DNA of 64,000 bases from Leishmania donovani (Eukaryota > Euglenozoa > Kinetoplastea > Trypanosomatida > Trypanosomatidae): assembly GCF_000227135.1 (NCBI RefSeq), contig NC_018247.1, positions 152,237 to 216,236 on the forward strand. The letters are read 5' to 3'. Of this stretch, positions 29,395 to 38,425 are shown piece after piece (positions within the stretch are counted from its first letter, which is position 1; each line of letters starts with the position of its first letter). A program made the translations under genes and the position numbers. The notes below the pieces were generated by a model. That model saw only the letters and a program-made list of their open reading frames with translations, was not told where the DNA came from and searched no databases.

Positions 29395-30522
29395 ATGATC
29401 CACCTCTCTCTGTATCACGAGCACTACGGAGTGCGCTACGCCCCGCGCGGGCTGGCGTCGTGGCTCTTCTACGTGCTGTGTCTGCTCGTCATCCTCGTTG
29501 CTCCCTTTTTCATCGCTCTATTCATGCAGAACTTCTGGTTGAAGGCAAACTACTTCTACGACATGCCAGAGGTGACCTTCACGGGGCAGTGTGCGGTGCG
29601 TGTCAGCACCGTGCTAGGCAGGGAGTACCTCTGGACCTGCTCCGACTTGTTCCACGGCGCACTGCAGGGGACGTCGCTGCGCATTCTGCCGTATTTTTCC
29701 ACCTACGAGGACGACAGGGACGGCGACGGAAAGATCGACTACGCGAACTTCTTGATGAGCTTCCCCCTCGGCGACGCACTCGAGGCATTCTCCCTCTATG
29801 AGCCGACCAGCGCCGCCACTGGTGGTGGCGCCGACGCGCCGACCTCGCAGCGTGACGCGATCCTCGAGGCCAGCTTTCTGCCCGAGTTCGTGTACTACAT
29901 CAATCATCATCTTGTGAAGGTAAACATGACGGCCGCGCCGCTGCTGCGCTATCGGCGAACCCCCATGCAAAAAGGATTCGGCAACGTCACAGCGGCCACC
30001 TCATCGACGTACAGCTGGAGCGGGGCGCCCGTGTGCGCGCTGACTAAGGCGGACATGCTTTTCTACACGACGCACAGTCTCATCAACTCCCCCTACGTGT
30101 CCTACATGCATACATACACGTCGAGCCCTCTGCAAGAGCTCGCGCACCAGCCGGCAGACTTGTTAGACCTACCTCGCTTTTCCGGCAACTACGCTGCTCG
30201 CAATCAATCCGTTGTGCTGCGCGCCTACGTCGAGGCAGCGGGCGGGCTTGATGTGCTGCGCAGAGATGTGAGCATCGTGCGTGGGCTTTGGGAGGATCTA
30301 GATGACCTGAACACCTTCACGTGGTACGTACAGCTGCGCATCCTGCCGGCGGAGGTGCAATATATGCCATCCTACGCCGAGGTGCTCAAGTGGGGCTGGA
30401 TCCAGTATTTTGCTATCGCCTACATTGTCCAGTGGCTCCTGTGGAAGTTGCGCATGGTGCTGGTGACGATGGGGTTGATCAACTCACGGGCTCGCTTCAG
30501 CGCTATGCGGCGACAGTACTAA
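29395..30522 (+). CDS. TMEM231: TMEM231-like ciliary transition-zone protein
   Basis: 375 residues with the full layout of TMEM231: an N-terminal membrane helix (WLFYVLCLLVILVAPFFI) followed by MQNFWLKANYFYDMPEV, a luminal/extracellular B9-like beta domain, and a C-terminal segment LPAEVQYMPSYAEVLKWGWI leading into a second membrane helix (QYFAIAYIVQWLLWKL). The signature loop YEDDRDGDGKIDYANF corresponds to the DGK-D loop of animal TMEM231. In animals it belongs to the MKS module of the transition zone, which gates entry of membrane proteins into the cilium; here the likely site is the base of the flagellum. Length fits the family (~315 in human) with modest inserts. ATG 29395 places the first helix correctly. 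Confidence 0.92.
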   Translation: MIHLSLYHEHYGVRYAPRGLASWLFYVLCLLVILVAPFFIALFMQNFWLKANYFYDMPEVTFTGQCAVRVSTVLGREYLWTCSDLFHGALQGTSLRILPYFSTYEDDRDGDGKIDYANFLMSFPLGDALEAFSLYEPTSAATGGGADAPTSQRDAILEASFLPEFVYYINHHLVKVNMTAAPLLRYRRTPMQKGFGNVTAATSSTYSWSGAPVCALTKADMLFYTTHSLINSPYVSYMHTYTSSPLQELAHQPADLLDLPRFSGNYAARNQSVVLRAYVEAAGGLDVLRRDVSIVRGLWEDLDDLNTFTWYVQLRILPAEVQYMPSYAEVLKWGWIQYFAIAYIVQWLLWKLRMVLVTMGLINSRARFSAMRRQY

Positions 30523-31401
30523 AGCGCGTGTGCGTGCCAGTAGGCGATTTTCTTGTCATTTGGGCACGCTCCCTCACTCTCGCTTCTTCTCTCTGTTGCT
30601 CGCTGCGTCCGGAGCGGGGCTGCGTGGCGTGCAGCCGCCGCAGGGCAGCAACACGGCGGCAAGACGCACACATGAACACGCACACGCACGCACTCGAACG
30701 GGCGGAGGCTCTTTTTGCTGTTGTCGTCCGCCCAGACCTTTTAGGAGGAGTGGCTGCTCGCGCGCATGCGCATCGACATAGAGGAGAGGGCTGCATGTAC
30801 CAGGTAAAAGAAAAGCAGACACACGCACTTCTATTGGACATCCGGGCACACACGAGCGCGCGCACACCCCGTCAAGGCTCACCGCTGCGCACCGCCTCCT
30901 TGCGGCCTCATACACATCGCCTTGCAGCCTTGAACGTCTCCGCGCTGCCTCCGTCGCGATATTTTGCCCTGTCGGTGATGTCGCTGCTCTCCTACACACA
31001 CTGCCCTCCCACCCTCCACCGAATCGTTGCGCTCCTCTCTCACAGCGATGCATAGACACACAAGCACTCATATTTTGCTCCTCCGTGGTGCGTCGTCGCC
31101 TCTTCGCTAGGTGCCCATCTCAGACGTCACTCTCGACGACGCCCTAACCCTCGTCCGACTGACCCGAGACGTCGTCTAGTGGCGGCGGCGGAGGCATTGG
31201 TCGTCCTGCGGGTGCAACCACGCATACGCGGACACCCTGCACGCCCGCATTGAGATCGTTGAATAAAGAGATACACGTCAGCCCTCATCGGCCCGGCATT
31301 CGGATCTCCCTGCCCCTTCAGTCGTTACCACTGCTCGCACGTCTTGGTGTGCGTGCGTCTCCCACAAAAGGAAGGGTACGAACCACTGGGGAAAGACCAC
31401 C
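30523..31401. other. Intergenic spacer
   Basis: CA-rich run near 30670-30690. A moderately AT-poor, microsatellite-free stretch at 31081-31260 stands out from typical spacer, but I find no tRNA boxes or ORF in it. Confidence 0.55.
31304..31321 (+). promoter_or_regulatory. Predicted spliced-leader acceptor for the tubulin-like gene
   Basis: ATCTCCCTGCCCCTTCAG ends at 31321. No ATG precedes the start at 31402. Confidence 0.5.
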
Positions 31402-33219
31402 ATGGCGATTGTCGTGGTGCTGATTGGGCAGTGCGGCAATCAGCTCGGTGACGAGCTCTTCACGCAGCTGGCGCTGTGCACCTCCTCCAGCGCATCATCC
31501 GAAGCAGCCAAGTCGCCGTCGCGTGTTGCGGATCCTTCTCCCTTCTTCGCGCTCGATGGCAAGGCGCGCTGCATCCTCGTCGACACGGAGCCGAAGGTCG
31601 TGCTTGGGGTGCAGCAGCGGCACCCCGACTTTATTCGTGCGGAGAACGTGATTCATGGCCAGTCCGGCCGCGGCAACAACTGGGGTCTCGGCTACTACGG
31701 TGTCAAGACGGAGCAGAGCAAGCGCACGGAGCGCAACGCAGCCGTGCAGCGGGCTTTCCGAAATATCGCACGTGATCAGCGCGAAGAGGATGACAATGTG
31801 CTGAGAAAGGCGTTGCAGGCAATTCACCGCGAGACGCGCCGCACAAGCGACGCCGAGGATGGCAGCGGCGGCTTCGAGTCCATTCTCGTTCTTCACAGCC
31901 TCGTTGGCGGGACGGGGAGCGGGCTCGCATCAAGGCTGACAGCGCGGCTGCGGCTCTATTTCACAGAACCGCCGCCGGGCCAGCAGGTAGATGAGGTGTA
32001 TGAGTCCAAGATGATGCACTACGACGGCTTTGACAGCTGCGTGCAGGGAACGCAGCGGCGAGCGCGACACCTAGTAAACATCACCGTCGCCCCTCAGGCG
32101 CTAGGTGAGGTAGCGACGCAGGGGCTGAACGCCGCCTTGACGCTTCAGGTGCTGCAGCGGCACGCGGATGCGATCCTACTCCTGCGTAACGACGACGCGA
32201 TGGCACCTGGAGAGCCGAGCGGGAGCAGCGCGTGTTCGAGCGCGTCACTGCTAACACGGTGCGTCACCTTCAAGGAGGCGAATGAGATCCTCGTAGCGCT
32301 GCTGCTACCGGTGCTGGGCTATGGCCGGCAACCCGGCTGTATCACAAATCTTCTGATCCAATGCATCCCTCCGACGTACAAGCAAACCACAGGCGGCAAC
32401 AAGATACTCACGCTTCTTGCTGCGCCACAGCGCAGCTACGCCACCATGCGGCAGTGCGTTCATCGAGCGATGTTCTTCATCATCAAAGGCGGCAGGACCT
32501 TTATGCCCGGCTATGTGCCGACGGTCCCCATGGACGAGATGCTGAGTCGCACCGCTCTCCGCATTCATGGAGTCGGAAGCGATCACGTTCGGCGTGGTAG
32601 CGACAGACCTAGCACGAGAGACGCGCGCGGGAACGGGGATGATGGGGTCGCGCAGCATCGTCTCTTTGATTACAACACAAAGAAACTCGGCAGCCGTCGT
32701 CTGGGGTCTGACAACGGCGGTGAGGCTCGTGCAGGTACCGCCGCCACAGCAGCGTCCAGCCTTGCGTCACGGCGGCGTCAGCGATCCACGCTACTCTCGG
32801 TCCCCTCTCCTCCATCGCCACCAAGCGCACGAATGCGAGGCGGCGAAGGGCGGTTCGGGAGTTGCGAGGATGACGAGAGCGGCAGCGCCACCTGGAATTG
32901 CGAAGACCTTGAAGAGCTCAACCAGCGCGTGTACCTCGAGTGCGTCACAACGATTTCACCAGCGCTGTACCTGCACTATCTACAACTGCGTCGTGCACCG
33001 GTAACGAAGATGTTCGAGGCGCTTGATGGAGTACTGGTGCTGAACCAGGCCGTTGAGCTGAATAGGCGCGTGCTGCTCCCGCTTCTCCGGTCGGCTGCAC
33101 TGAAGGTGTCGTGTGGAGCCTTCATGTCCGCCTACGAGGACGTCGGCGTGAAGTCGGAACACGTGCGGCGGGCGTACCGCGAAGTCGCCGAGGTGCTGGC
33201 AGCAGCGGAGGAGCTCTAA
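31402..33219 (+). CDS. Divergent centriolar-type tubulin (delta or zeta)
   Basis: 605 residues against ~450 for standard tubulins. Tubulin landmarks: IVVVLIGQCGNQLGDELF at the N-terminus, CILVDTEPKVVLGVQ, SGRGNNWGLGYYGVK and the nucleotide-loop VGGTGSGLAS near residue 168 (a Val replaces the usual Ala/Ser/Gly before GGTG). The VDxEPKV and G-x-GNNW blocks recall delta-tubulin more than alpha, beta or gamma; zeta-tubulin remains possible. Such tubulins act in basal-body triplet formation. Two lineage-specific inserts are seen: a Ser/Pro stretch near residues 30-45 and a large charged, Ser/Arg/Gly-rich insert at about 388-500 (bases 32565-32900), in the second half of the fold. The gene follows TMEM231, another cilium-base gene. 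ATG 31402 sits in a good initiator context (CCACCATGG). Confidence 0.85.
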   Translation: MAIVVVLIGQCGNQLGDELFTQLALCTSSSASSEAAKSPSRVADPSPFFALDGKARCILVDTEPKVVLGVQQRHPDFIRAENVIHGQSGRGNNWGLGYYGVKTEQSKRTERNAAVQRAFRNIARDQREEDDNVLRKALQAIHRETRRTSDAEDGSGGFESILVLHSLVGGTGSGLASRLTARLRLYFTEPPPGQQVDEVYESKMMHYDGFDSCVQGTQRRARHLVNITVAPQALGEVATQGLNAALTLQVLQRHADAILLLRNDDAMAPGEPSGSSACSSASLLTRCVTFKEANEILVALLLPVLGYGRQPGCITNLLIQCIPPTYKQTTGGNKILTLLAAPQRSYATMRQCVHRAMFFIIKGGRTFMPGYVPTVPMDEMLSRTALRIHGVGSDHVRRGSDRPSTRDARGNGDDGVAQHRLFDYNTKKLGSRRLGSDNGGEARAGTAATAASSLASRRRQRSTLLSVPSPPSPPSARMRGGEGRFGSCEDDESGSATWNCEDLEELNQRVYLECVTTISPALYLHYLQLRRAPVTKMFEALDGVLVLNQAVELNRRVLLPLLRSAALKVSCGAFMSAYEDVGVKSEHVRRAYREVAEVLAAAEEL

Positions 33220-33279
33220 CGGCTCACTCAGCCGCAGCTGCGCAGCAAGAACGCCGATGTCTTTGCCCTCCAGGTGTGC

Positions 33280-33296
33280 GTGTGTGTGTGTGTGTG
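33280..33296. repeat. (GT)n microsatellite
   Basis: About eight GT units 60 bases after the tubulin-like stop codon. Confidence 0.85.
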
Positions 33297-33789
33297 CTGT
33301 AAGTGATGCTCAGTGTGAGGTGCACGCAGGTCTCTCTTTTTCATCCCCCGCCCCTGCTGCTTTCGTTAGTGGCGCTGGCGCCTTTGGCAGTGCCTTCCCT
33401 CTGTTTTGTTTGGGGTGGAGTGATGAAAAGGGGAAGGGAATGAGATGGGCTGTGCTCGGCAGATGCTGTGTTGGCCCGCAGCTTGTCCCGCATGCGCTCT
33501 CCGCTTCCCTTCACGTTGGCGGTCTTTGGAAGCTCCGCTCTCGCCACCGCCTTTCTGGCGCGTTCCGTATCGCTTGCGCCTTACAGGTATCGCACACGCA
33601 GCGACTCACGCACATACCTCGGCGACCGCATCGAGCCCTTTTTGATGTTCTCTGGATGAGCGCGAGTTCACGTTTCAACTTTGCCCCTCCGCCCCCCGCG
33701 CACGCCATAGAATGCGGTGATGGTTGGTGCCCCGCATGCCTTTACGCGAGCCGCAGCTCTTCTGCTGTGCTGCCCACACCTGCCCGACT

Positions 33790-33846
33790 TTCCGTTGCGC
33801 CCGCTACTTCCCTCCTCCCGACCTCTCGCATCCTGCGCCGCGTAAG
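33790..33846 (+). promoter_or_regulatory. Predicted spliced-leader acceptor for the PPR gene
   Basis: A long C/T-rich segment (including CTACTTCCCTCCTCCCGACC) reaches its first AG at 33845-33846. No ATG lies between it and 34027. Confidence 0.5.
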
Positions 33847-34026
33847 CACGCAGCACGCACATCACACCCACGTCGAAAGGAAGATTCCCGTATATCACCT
33901 GAGGCTTGGACACGGTGGCGCCTTCTCCAGAAGGAGCCGTGGAACACTTCGTGAGCTCAACTCGGCCACGGACGAACACAGAAACGTGAAGGGATCAGGC
34001 TCTCGGAAGCAGGCGCATCTGCGGCC

Positions 34027-35685
34027 ATGCAGCGATGGCCGTGCAGACGGTGTTGTCGCGCGGCAACGTTAGGCTCGCGCACCTTTGTGCTTGTGCGCCG
34101 TCGTGTGCCGAGCGAATGCATCGCCTCTTCCTCCCACGCGTCCTCCAGCGCAGCGCCGCCGCGGACAGTGGCGCATCAGCGTTCTTGTATTATCATTCCG
34201 CCGGTGGAAAGGCTGACGACGCCACCGAGTCCGCGACTGTCGCGCCGCTATGTTGACTCGCAGACTCTGGACGACGGTAGAACGCAGCAGGCGAATGCAC
34301 AGGAGCCTGATCATTTTCGGTTTGCCATCAAGAACAGCGAGAGGGGACTGCTCGACCACGGCGTCACCCCCGACGCGATCGCCTTCATCGCTGAGGCCGA
34401 AGAGGAGTACCGGGCAAGCTCGTCCTACCTGCACGACCGGCCCGGTGGCGCTGGCATGCCTGAGTCGGAGACGCACGTGAATGAAGTGACGGGCCAGCAG
34501 GTTACCACGACCCGGATTGCGGCGCCGTTCGGGGAGACCTACGTACCCTCCAATCGAGAGCGGTTTGCGGAGCGGCAGCGCGTGGGCGAGTTGAGTCGGC
34601 AGCGCGACCTCGTCGACAAGCCATTTATGCTGGACGAGCACGCGCAGCTGAACCTGCGAAAGGAGCGTCAGCTGTGCGAGCTGCTAGCCTCTCCTATGCC
34701 CCAGCTTGCGAAAGCGGACGAGGTGGCGCATTTCCTGCTTAATGGTGTCTACGCACAGAGCCTGGCACTGCAGCCACGGACGTGTGAGTCGGTAATGTTG
34801 CTCTACTCTCACGCGAGTTTTCTCCGTCGGCTGGAGGGGCCAACGAAGCAGCTGACGGGCCGCGCGCACGACGCAGCCCGGCTGGCAGCCCCGTCTGGCG
34901 GGGCAGACATCCCTGCAGTGCCGCGGACGCCGCAGGATGTACCGTTTCTGGATGACATGCGGCGCCTGTACACCCATCAGAAGCGCTGCTTTATCAGTCC
35001 GACACCCCTTTCACTGGAGCATCTCATGACAACACTCAGCGTCATTACGGCACCGAGCACGACCGCATTCCATCTCGCCAACCGACTTCTCCTCGATGCG
35101 GACAAGTTTGTTCTGCTGCCGACACGCACGACATACACGGCATACTTTACCGTATGCCACGTGAACAACGCGATGCAGTTCGCGATGGCGCGTTACACAG
35201 ACGCCGTGCAAGCGCTGCAGCTTCCCGTCGACGCGCCGATGCTGACAGCGCTGCTTAAGGGCTTGAACGAGAGCGGCTACGTAGAGGAGGCGGTTTCGCT
35301 GCTGTCGCGAATGGGGCACGTTGCGGTGTCCACGCCGCTCCTGAATGCGTCGCTGGAGACGCTGCTGCTCTCGGAGCAGGCGCTCGCTTGCTTCTCCCTC
35401 TACGATGCCATGCGTGGGTCCTCGGTGAAGCCGAACGCAGAGACGTACACGCTGCTTTTGCTCGCTTGCGAGAAGTCGCAGCAGTGGCGCCGTGTGACGG
35501 CAATTCTCGCTGAGATGCAACGCCGCCGTGTGCGTGGTAATGAACAGACGCTAAACCTGCTGCTAAAGGGTCTGTTGCAGGAGCGACTGCACAGTTTTGC
35601 CGCCCAGCTATATCACACGATGCTGGCGAAGAAGGTGCCCTTGTGGCCAGCGCTGGAGCTCGGCGTGCGGCCGCTGCTGCGGTAA
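34027..35685 (+). CDS. Mitochondrial pentatricopeptide-repeat (PPR) protein
   Basis: 552 residues. The N-terminus (MQRWPCRRCCRAATLGSRTF and following) is Arg/Cys/Ser-rich without acids, like a mitochondrial presequence. The C-terminal ~250 residues contain helical-hairpin repeats of PPR type: FHLANRLLLDADKFVLLPTR, PMLTALLKGLNESGYVEEAV, LFSLYDAM-type and VKPNAETYTLLLLACEKSQQ, and EQTLNLLLKGLLQERLHSFA. PPR proteins bind organellar RNA; in trypanosomatids many are mitoribosome or RNA-processing factors. The specific RNA target cannot be read from the sequence. The middle region (about 100-230) is charged and helical. Confidence 0.83.
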   Translation: MQRWPCRRCCRAATLGSRTFVLVRRRVPSECIASSSHASSSAAPPRTVAHQRSCIIIPPVERLTTPPSPRLSRRYVDSQTLDDGRTQQANAQEPDHFRFAIKNSERGLLDHGVTPDAIAFIAEAEEEYRASSSYLHDRPGGAGMPESETHVNEVTGQQVTTTRIAAPFGETYVPSNRERFAERQRVGELSRQRDLVDKPFMLDEHAQLNLRKERQLCELLASPMPQLAKADEVAHFLLNGVYAQSLALQPRTCESVMLLYSHASFLRRLEGPTKQLTGRAHDAARLAAPSGGADIPAVPRTPQDVPFLDDMRRLYTHQKRCFISPTPLSLEHLMTTLSVITAPSTTAFHLANRLLLDADKFVLLPTRTTYTAYFTVCHVNNAMQFAMARYTDAVQALQLPVDAPMLTALLKGLNESGYVEEAVSLLSRMGHVAVSTPLLNASLETLLLSEQALACFSLYDAMRGSSVKPNAETYTLLLLACEKSQQWRRVTAILAEMQRRRVRGNEQTLNLLLKGLLQERLHSFAAQLYHTMLAKKVPLWPALELGVRPLLR

Positions 35686-36441
35686 ACTGAAGCGAGCGAG
35701 CGTTGCCTGCACCTGTGAGGTGAATCAGGAGGTACCTCTCGTCTCGGCTCGGCTCTCCCGCCCTCCTCCTGCATCGCTTCTGTTTCTCTTGCGCTCCCCC
35801 CCCCCCGCGCATGCACCGGTACGCTCACATGACACTAAAAGAATTACGAGTTATCGAAGCTGCTGCGCCCGAGCGCCTCTTATACGTGCGCCTGCTTGTG
35901 TGGAAGTTAGCATGCTGCGTTCTTTTTCGGGGTTAGGGGCGGAGCTAGCGGCTCTTACTCCCCCTTTGCGTTGTTTCGCGTGCTCGACGTCAAGCCGCAT
36001 GCACAAGAGCGGGTGGTGGATGGTGGGGCGATGTCACAAGCACCGTATTACTCTTGCCTCTTGAATCGGATGGGCATGCGCTAGTATTTACGCCGGCTAA
36101 TCGATCCGTGTATGCGCCCATGCGTCTGTGTGCGCACTTGTGCACGCGTCTCGGTGGCTCGCGTTTCCTTGCCACTTACGATGCTCTCCTCCTCCCTCTC
36201 CCATGCCCTTACACACGCGCACACCCGCGCCCTCGGCACCGTCGCACACATCATAACATGCTGCACACAACCATGCATACGCGCGCGCGCCTCCTCCCTC
36301 ATGTCTGCGCGCGTGTGTGCGCCTGCCCGTTCTCGAGCAAACAAACAATGCGGCTGCCATCCCATCGACGGCACGCGCGCCTGCCTCCGACTCTGGCCGA
36401 ATTCGGAACGCGGCCGCACGAAAGCGATAGAGAGGCGAATC
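35686..36441. other. Intergenic spacer
   Basis: Contains a C10 run near 35798-35806, C/T-rich tracts near 36180-36215, and CG/CA alternation near 36277-36312. An ATG at 36348 opens a 46-codon frame overlapping the RPB12 start; whether it lies in the mRNA depends on which AG (36337 or 36424-36430) is the acceptor. Confidence 0.5.
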
Positions 36442-36729
36442 ATGTCTGGTGTTCCCATCAAAACGGAGGTAAAGCAGGAGGGGGGTAAGTACGGGGCCAC
36501 CGCCGCTACGCAGGAGTCGAAGCCCGGCATCTTCGCCACCCAGGAGACCCTCGGCGACGTCGGCCGGGAAGATAAGGAAGGCACCTTATATGTCTGCGGA
36601 AACTGCACGGCGCAGCTCTATTTCAAGCCAGACTCTCGTCTCGTGTGTCCCATATGCTCTCACATCACCGGCGCCTCGACTGTATTCTACAAAATCCGGA
36701 CAGAGCCCACGACGTACGATACCGTCTGA
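36442..36729 (+). CDS. RPB12: RNA polymerase subunit RPB12 (ABC10-alpha)
   Basis: 95 residues. The C-terminal half carries the RPB12 zinc ribbon: YVCGNCTAQLYFKPDSRLVC with Cys52-x2-Cys55 and, at CPIC, Cys69-x2-Cys72, followed by a basic strand VFYKIRTEPTTYDTV matching the YKxRT block of the family. RPB12 is shared by RNA polymerases I, II and III and helps hold the RPB3/RPB11-type platform. The N-terminal ~50 residues are a lineage extension. It contains two adjacent psi-K-x-E sites in PIKTEVKQEGG. The open frame extends upstream without an ATG needed; 36442 is the first ATG of the recognisable protein. Confidence 0.88.
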   Translation: MSGVPIKTEVKQEGGKYGATAATQESKPGIFATQETLGDVGREDKEGTLYVCGNCTAQLYFKPDSRLVCPICSHITGASTVFYKIRTEPTTYDTV

Positions 36730-37430
36730 GGTAGTCTCGCAGAGACAGAGAGGGCCGAAGTGTCTCTCTCGAGAAAGGACTGTGAAGCGAAGCGGCAGGT
36801 GAGGAGGATGCGTGCTGCATTGCAGAGGCTTCGAACTCCCGCGCCTGCCTCATCGCGCCCTTTTTTTCGCTGTGTTTTGCTGTCGGGTCGATTGGATTCG
36901 ATGGCGTACTGCCTGGCCTGGTCCACGTCGGCCCTTCCCCGTACATAAACAAGCAAAACGCGCAAGCTCGATTTCGACACGGTCGCCTCAACAGGGAGGA
37001 GGGCTGCAGAAAGGAAAGAGGGAGGCGCCGATAGGAAGGGTTGTGCGTGTGCTGCCGGCCGACATGTGGCAGTCGTCATGGTCACCGCTTTCTGATGCGC
37101 CGTGCTTTTTAGCTGCTCTTCTTCGGTGCTTTCACTGTGGACATAGGTGTGCGCGTGAATGTTGCCACAAATAGCGGCGGCGGGGCAACACTCGCCCCCC
37201 CCAAACACACACACACACCACATACGCTGCATGTGCTCGCGCCGTTTCCGTCCTATAATGTCTCTCTGTTTCCCACTCTCTCACTCGCGCGCACCGGTGG
37301 CAACCGCATCGGTCCCTACTCTTTTCAAGGGCGCCAACGGGCATCTCGTTTTGTCTTCCGTGGACACACACACACACACATAAACGCGTGCACAAGCGCA
37401 ATCTCCCGTGCCCCCCCTCCCCCGACCGAT
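36730..37430. other. Intergenic spacer
   Basis: Contains a T7 run near 36860, a CA run at 37205-37218, another at 37366-37380, and a C/T tract with acceptor at 37329. Confidence 0.55.
37266..37329 (+). promoter_or_regulatory. Predicted spliced-leader acceptor for the small zinc-ribbon gene
   Basis: CTGTTTCCCACTCTCTCACT and CCCTACTCTTTTCAAG, with AG at 37328-37329. No ATG occurs between it and 37431, supporting that start. Confidence 0.5.
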
Positions 37431-37667
37431 ATGAGCGGGTTTCCAACATCTACGCAGTCGACGGTGGGCCGCGCCGGTACGAAAGACGATGGCGCGGCGG
37501 CCGCAGTGCCGCAGTGCGTGTGCGCCACCTGTATGATGCGGCTGCCGATGCCTCGTTCTTCGTCTGTTTTTGCATCGTTTCAGTGCCCACAGTGCCGCAT
37601 GAATGGCGTGGACGCGAAGCTCGTCTACACATGCCGCGCGCAGCCGACGGAGCACTCCACGCGATGA
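37431..37667 (+). CDS. Small zinc-ribbon protein, 78 residues
   Basis: Cys31-x2-Cys34 and Cys52-x2-Cys55 form a probable zinc ribbon in VCATCMMRLPMPRSSSVF followed by ASFQCPQCRMNG. After it comes LVYTCRAQPTEHSTR. The arrangement mirrors the RPB12 gene immediately upstream (VC-x2-C, Leu, CPxC, then V-x-Y and a PT-containing tail), so the two could be ancient paralogues. The C-x2-C-x3-L spacing also recalls LSD1-type plant zinc fingers. I cannot choose between these. The N-terminal 28 residues are Ser/Thr/Ala-rich. The first-ATG position after the acceptor and GC3-rich codons support a real gene. Confidence 0.75.
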   Translation: MSGFPTSTQSTVGRAGTKDDGAAAAVPQCVCATCMMRLPMPRSSSVFASFQCPQCRMNGVDAKLVYTCRAQPTEHSTR

Positions 37668-37980
37668 CGCGTTTGCTGGTACACGGATCGCGCACGGCAA
37701 GCGGCCTTTTTCCTTGACCCTCCCCTTCTACCCTCACGTTACTGGCCTGTGTCTCCATAAGATCCCATTGGGGTGGGGGCTTGGACATGTGTAAGAGCCG
37801 TAAACAGGAGTGCAAACAAGAAGAGCAACTTGGCCACGATGCGCAGGTGGCGTGTCTCCTGCTGCTGCTCCCTTTGACTCCTCCCCGCCTGTGCATGTCC
37901 CCTCGCTCACGCACACGTTGCCAAGAAGCTGTAGCTACTGCGGCAGTGATTATTGGCACATGTTTTTTTGGTCGTGAGTC

Positions 37981-37997
37981 TGTGTGTGTGTGTGTGT
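37981..37997. repeat. (TG)n microsatellite
   Basis: About eight TG units in the spacer before the CinA-like fusion gene. Confidence 0.85.
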
Positions 37998-38309
37998 CAA
38001 CACCTATCGATGGATGCTGCTCAGCTGCGCTCCTCACCTCCTCTGCCTTTGCCGCGTGCAATAGAGGACGCCCACACTGTCTTTGTCTGCACGGGCACCT
38101 CTTCTAGGCTCGGCTCCTCCCTACCCCGCCCACGCACCCTCCCCGTCACCTTCTCGCGATCGCTTGTCTTCTCTCATCTCGCTTGTGCTCTGCCGCAGAG
38201 CAGCACTGATCCACCACTGGCACAGCCGACGACGCATGCGCGACTTCGTCCTATCCCCTTGGCTTTGACTTTACCCCGCCCCACCTGCTCCTCGGACGAG
38301 CCCCCCTCT

Positions 38310-38414
38310 TCCCTCCCCCTCCCCCGCGCGACGTTCTCTTTCACTTTTTCCGTCTGCACCCCCCTTTGTGGACTCGTGGCTCTCTTTCTGTTTCGTTTTC
38401 TCCGTTGTATTGAG
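38310..38414 (+). promoter_or_regulatory. Predicted spliced-leader acceptor for the CinA-like fusion gene
   Basis: A long C/T-rich stretch (CTTCCCTCCCCCTCCCCC, TTCTCTTTCACTTTTTCC, and TTTCTGTTTCGTTTTCTCCG) has its first following AG at 38413-38414, 11 bases before ATG 38426. Confidence 0.65.
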
Positions 38415-38425
38415 CCACCGCCACC

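Larger units (their letters stand above)
33220..34026. other. Intergenic spacer
   Basis: Contains a (GT)n at 33280-33296 and pyrimidine tracts near 33770-33840. Open frames here are not coding-like. Confidence 0.55.
37668..38425. other. Intergenic spacer
   Basis: Contains a T7/T8 run near 37962-37969, a (TG)n at 37981-37997 and a very long pyrimidine tract 38100-38412. Confidence 0.6.

Noticed and set aside
31081..31260. Possible tRNA or structured RNA before the tubulin-like gene
   Set aside because: The stretch is unusually free of repeats and has a short GACGAC/GTCGTC pairing, but no tRNA A or B box or cloverleaf could be drawn.
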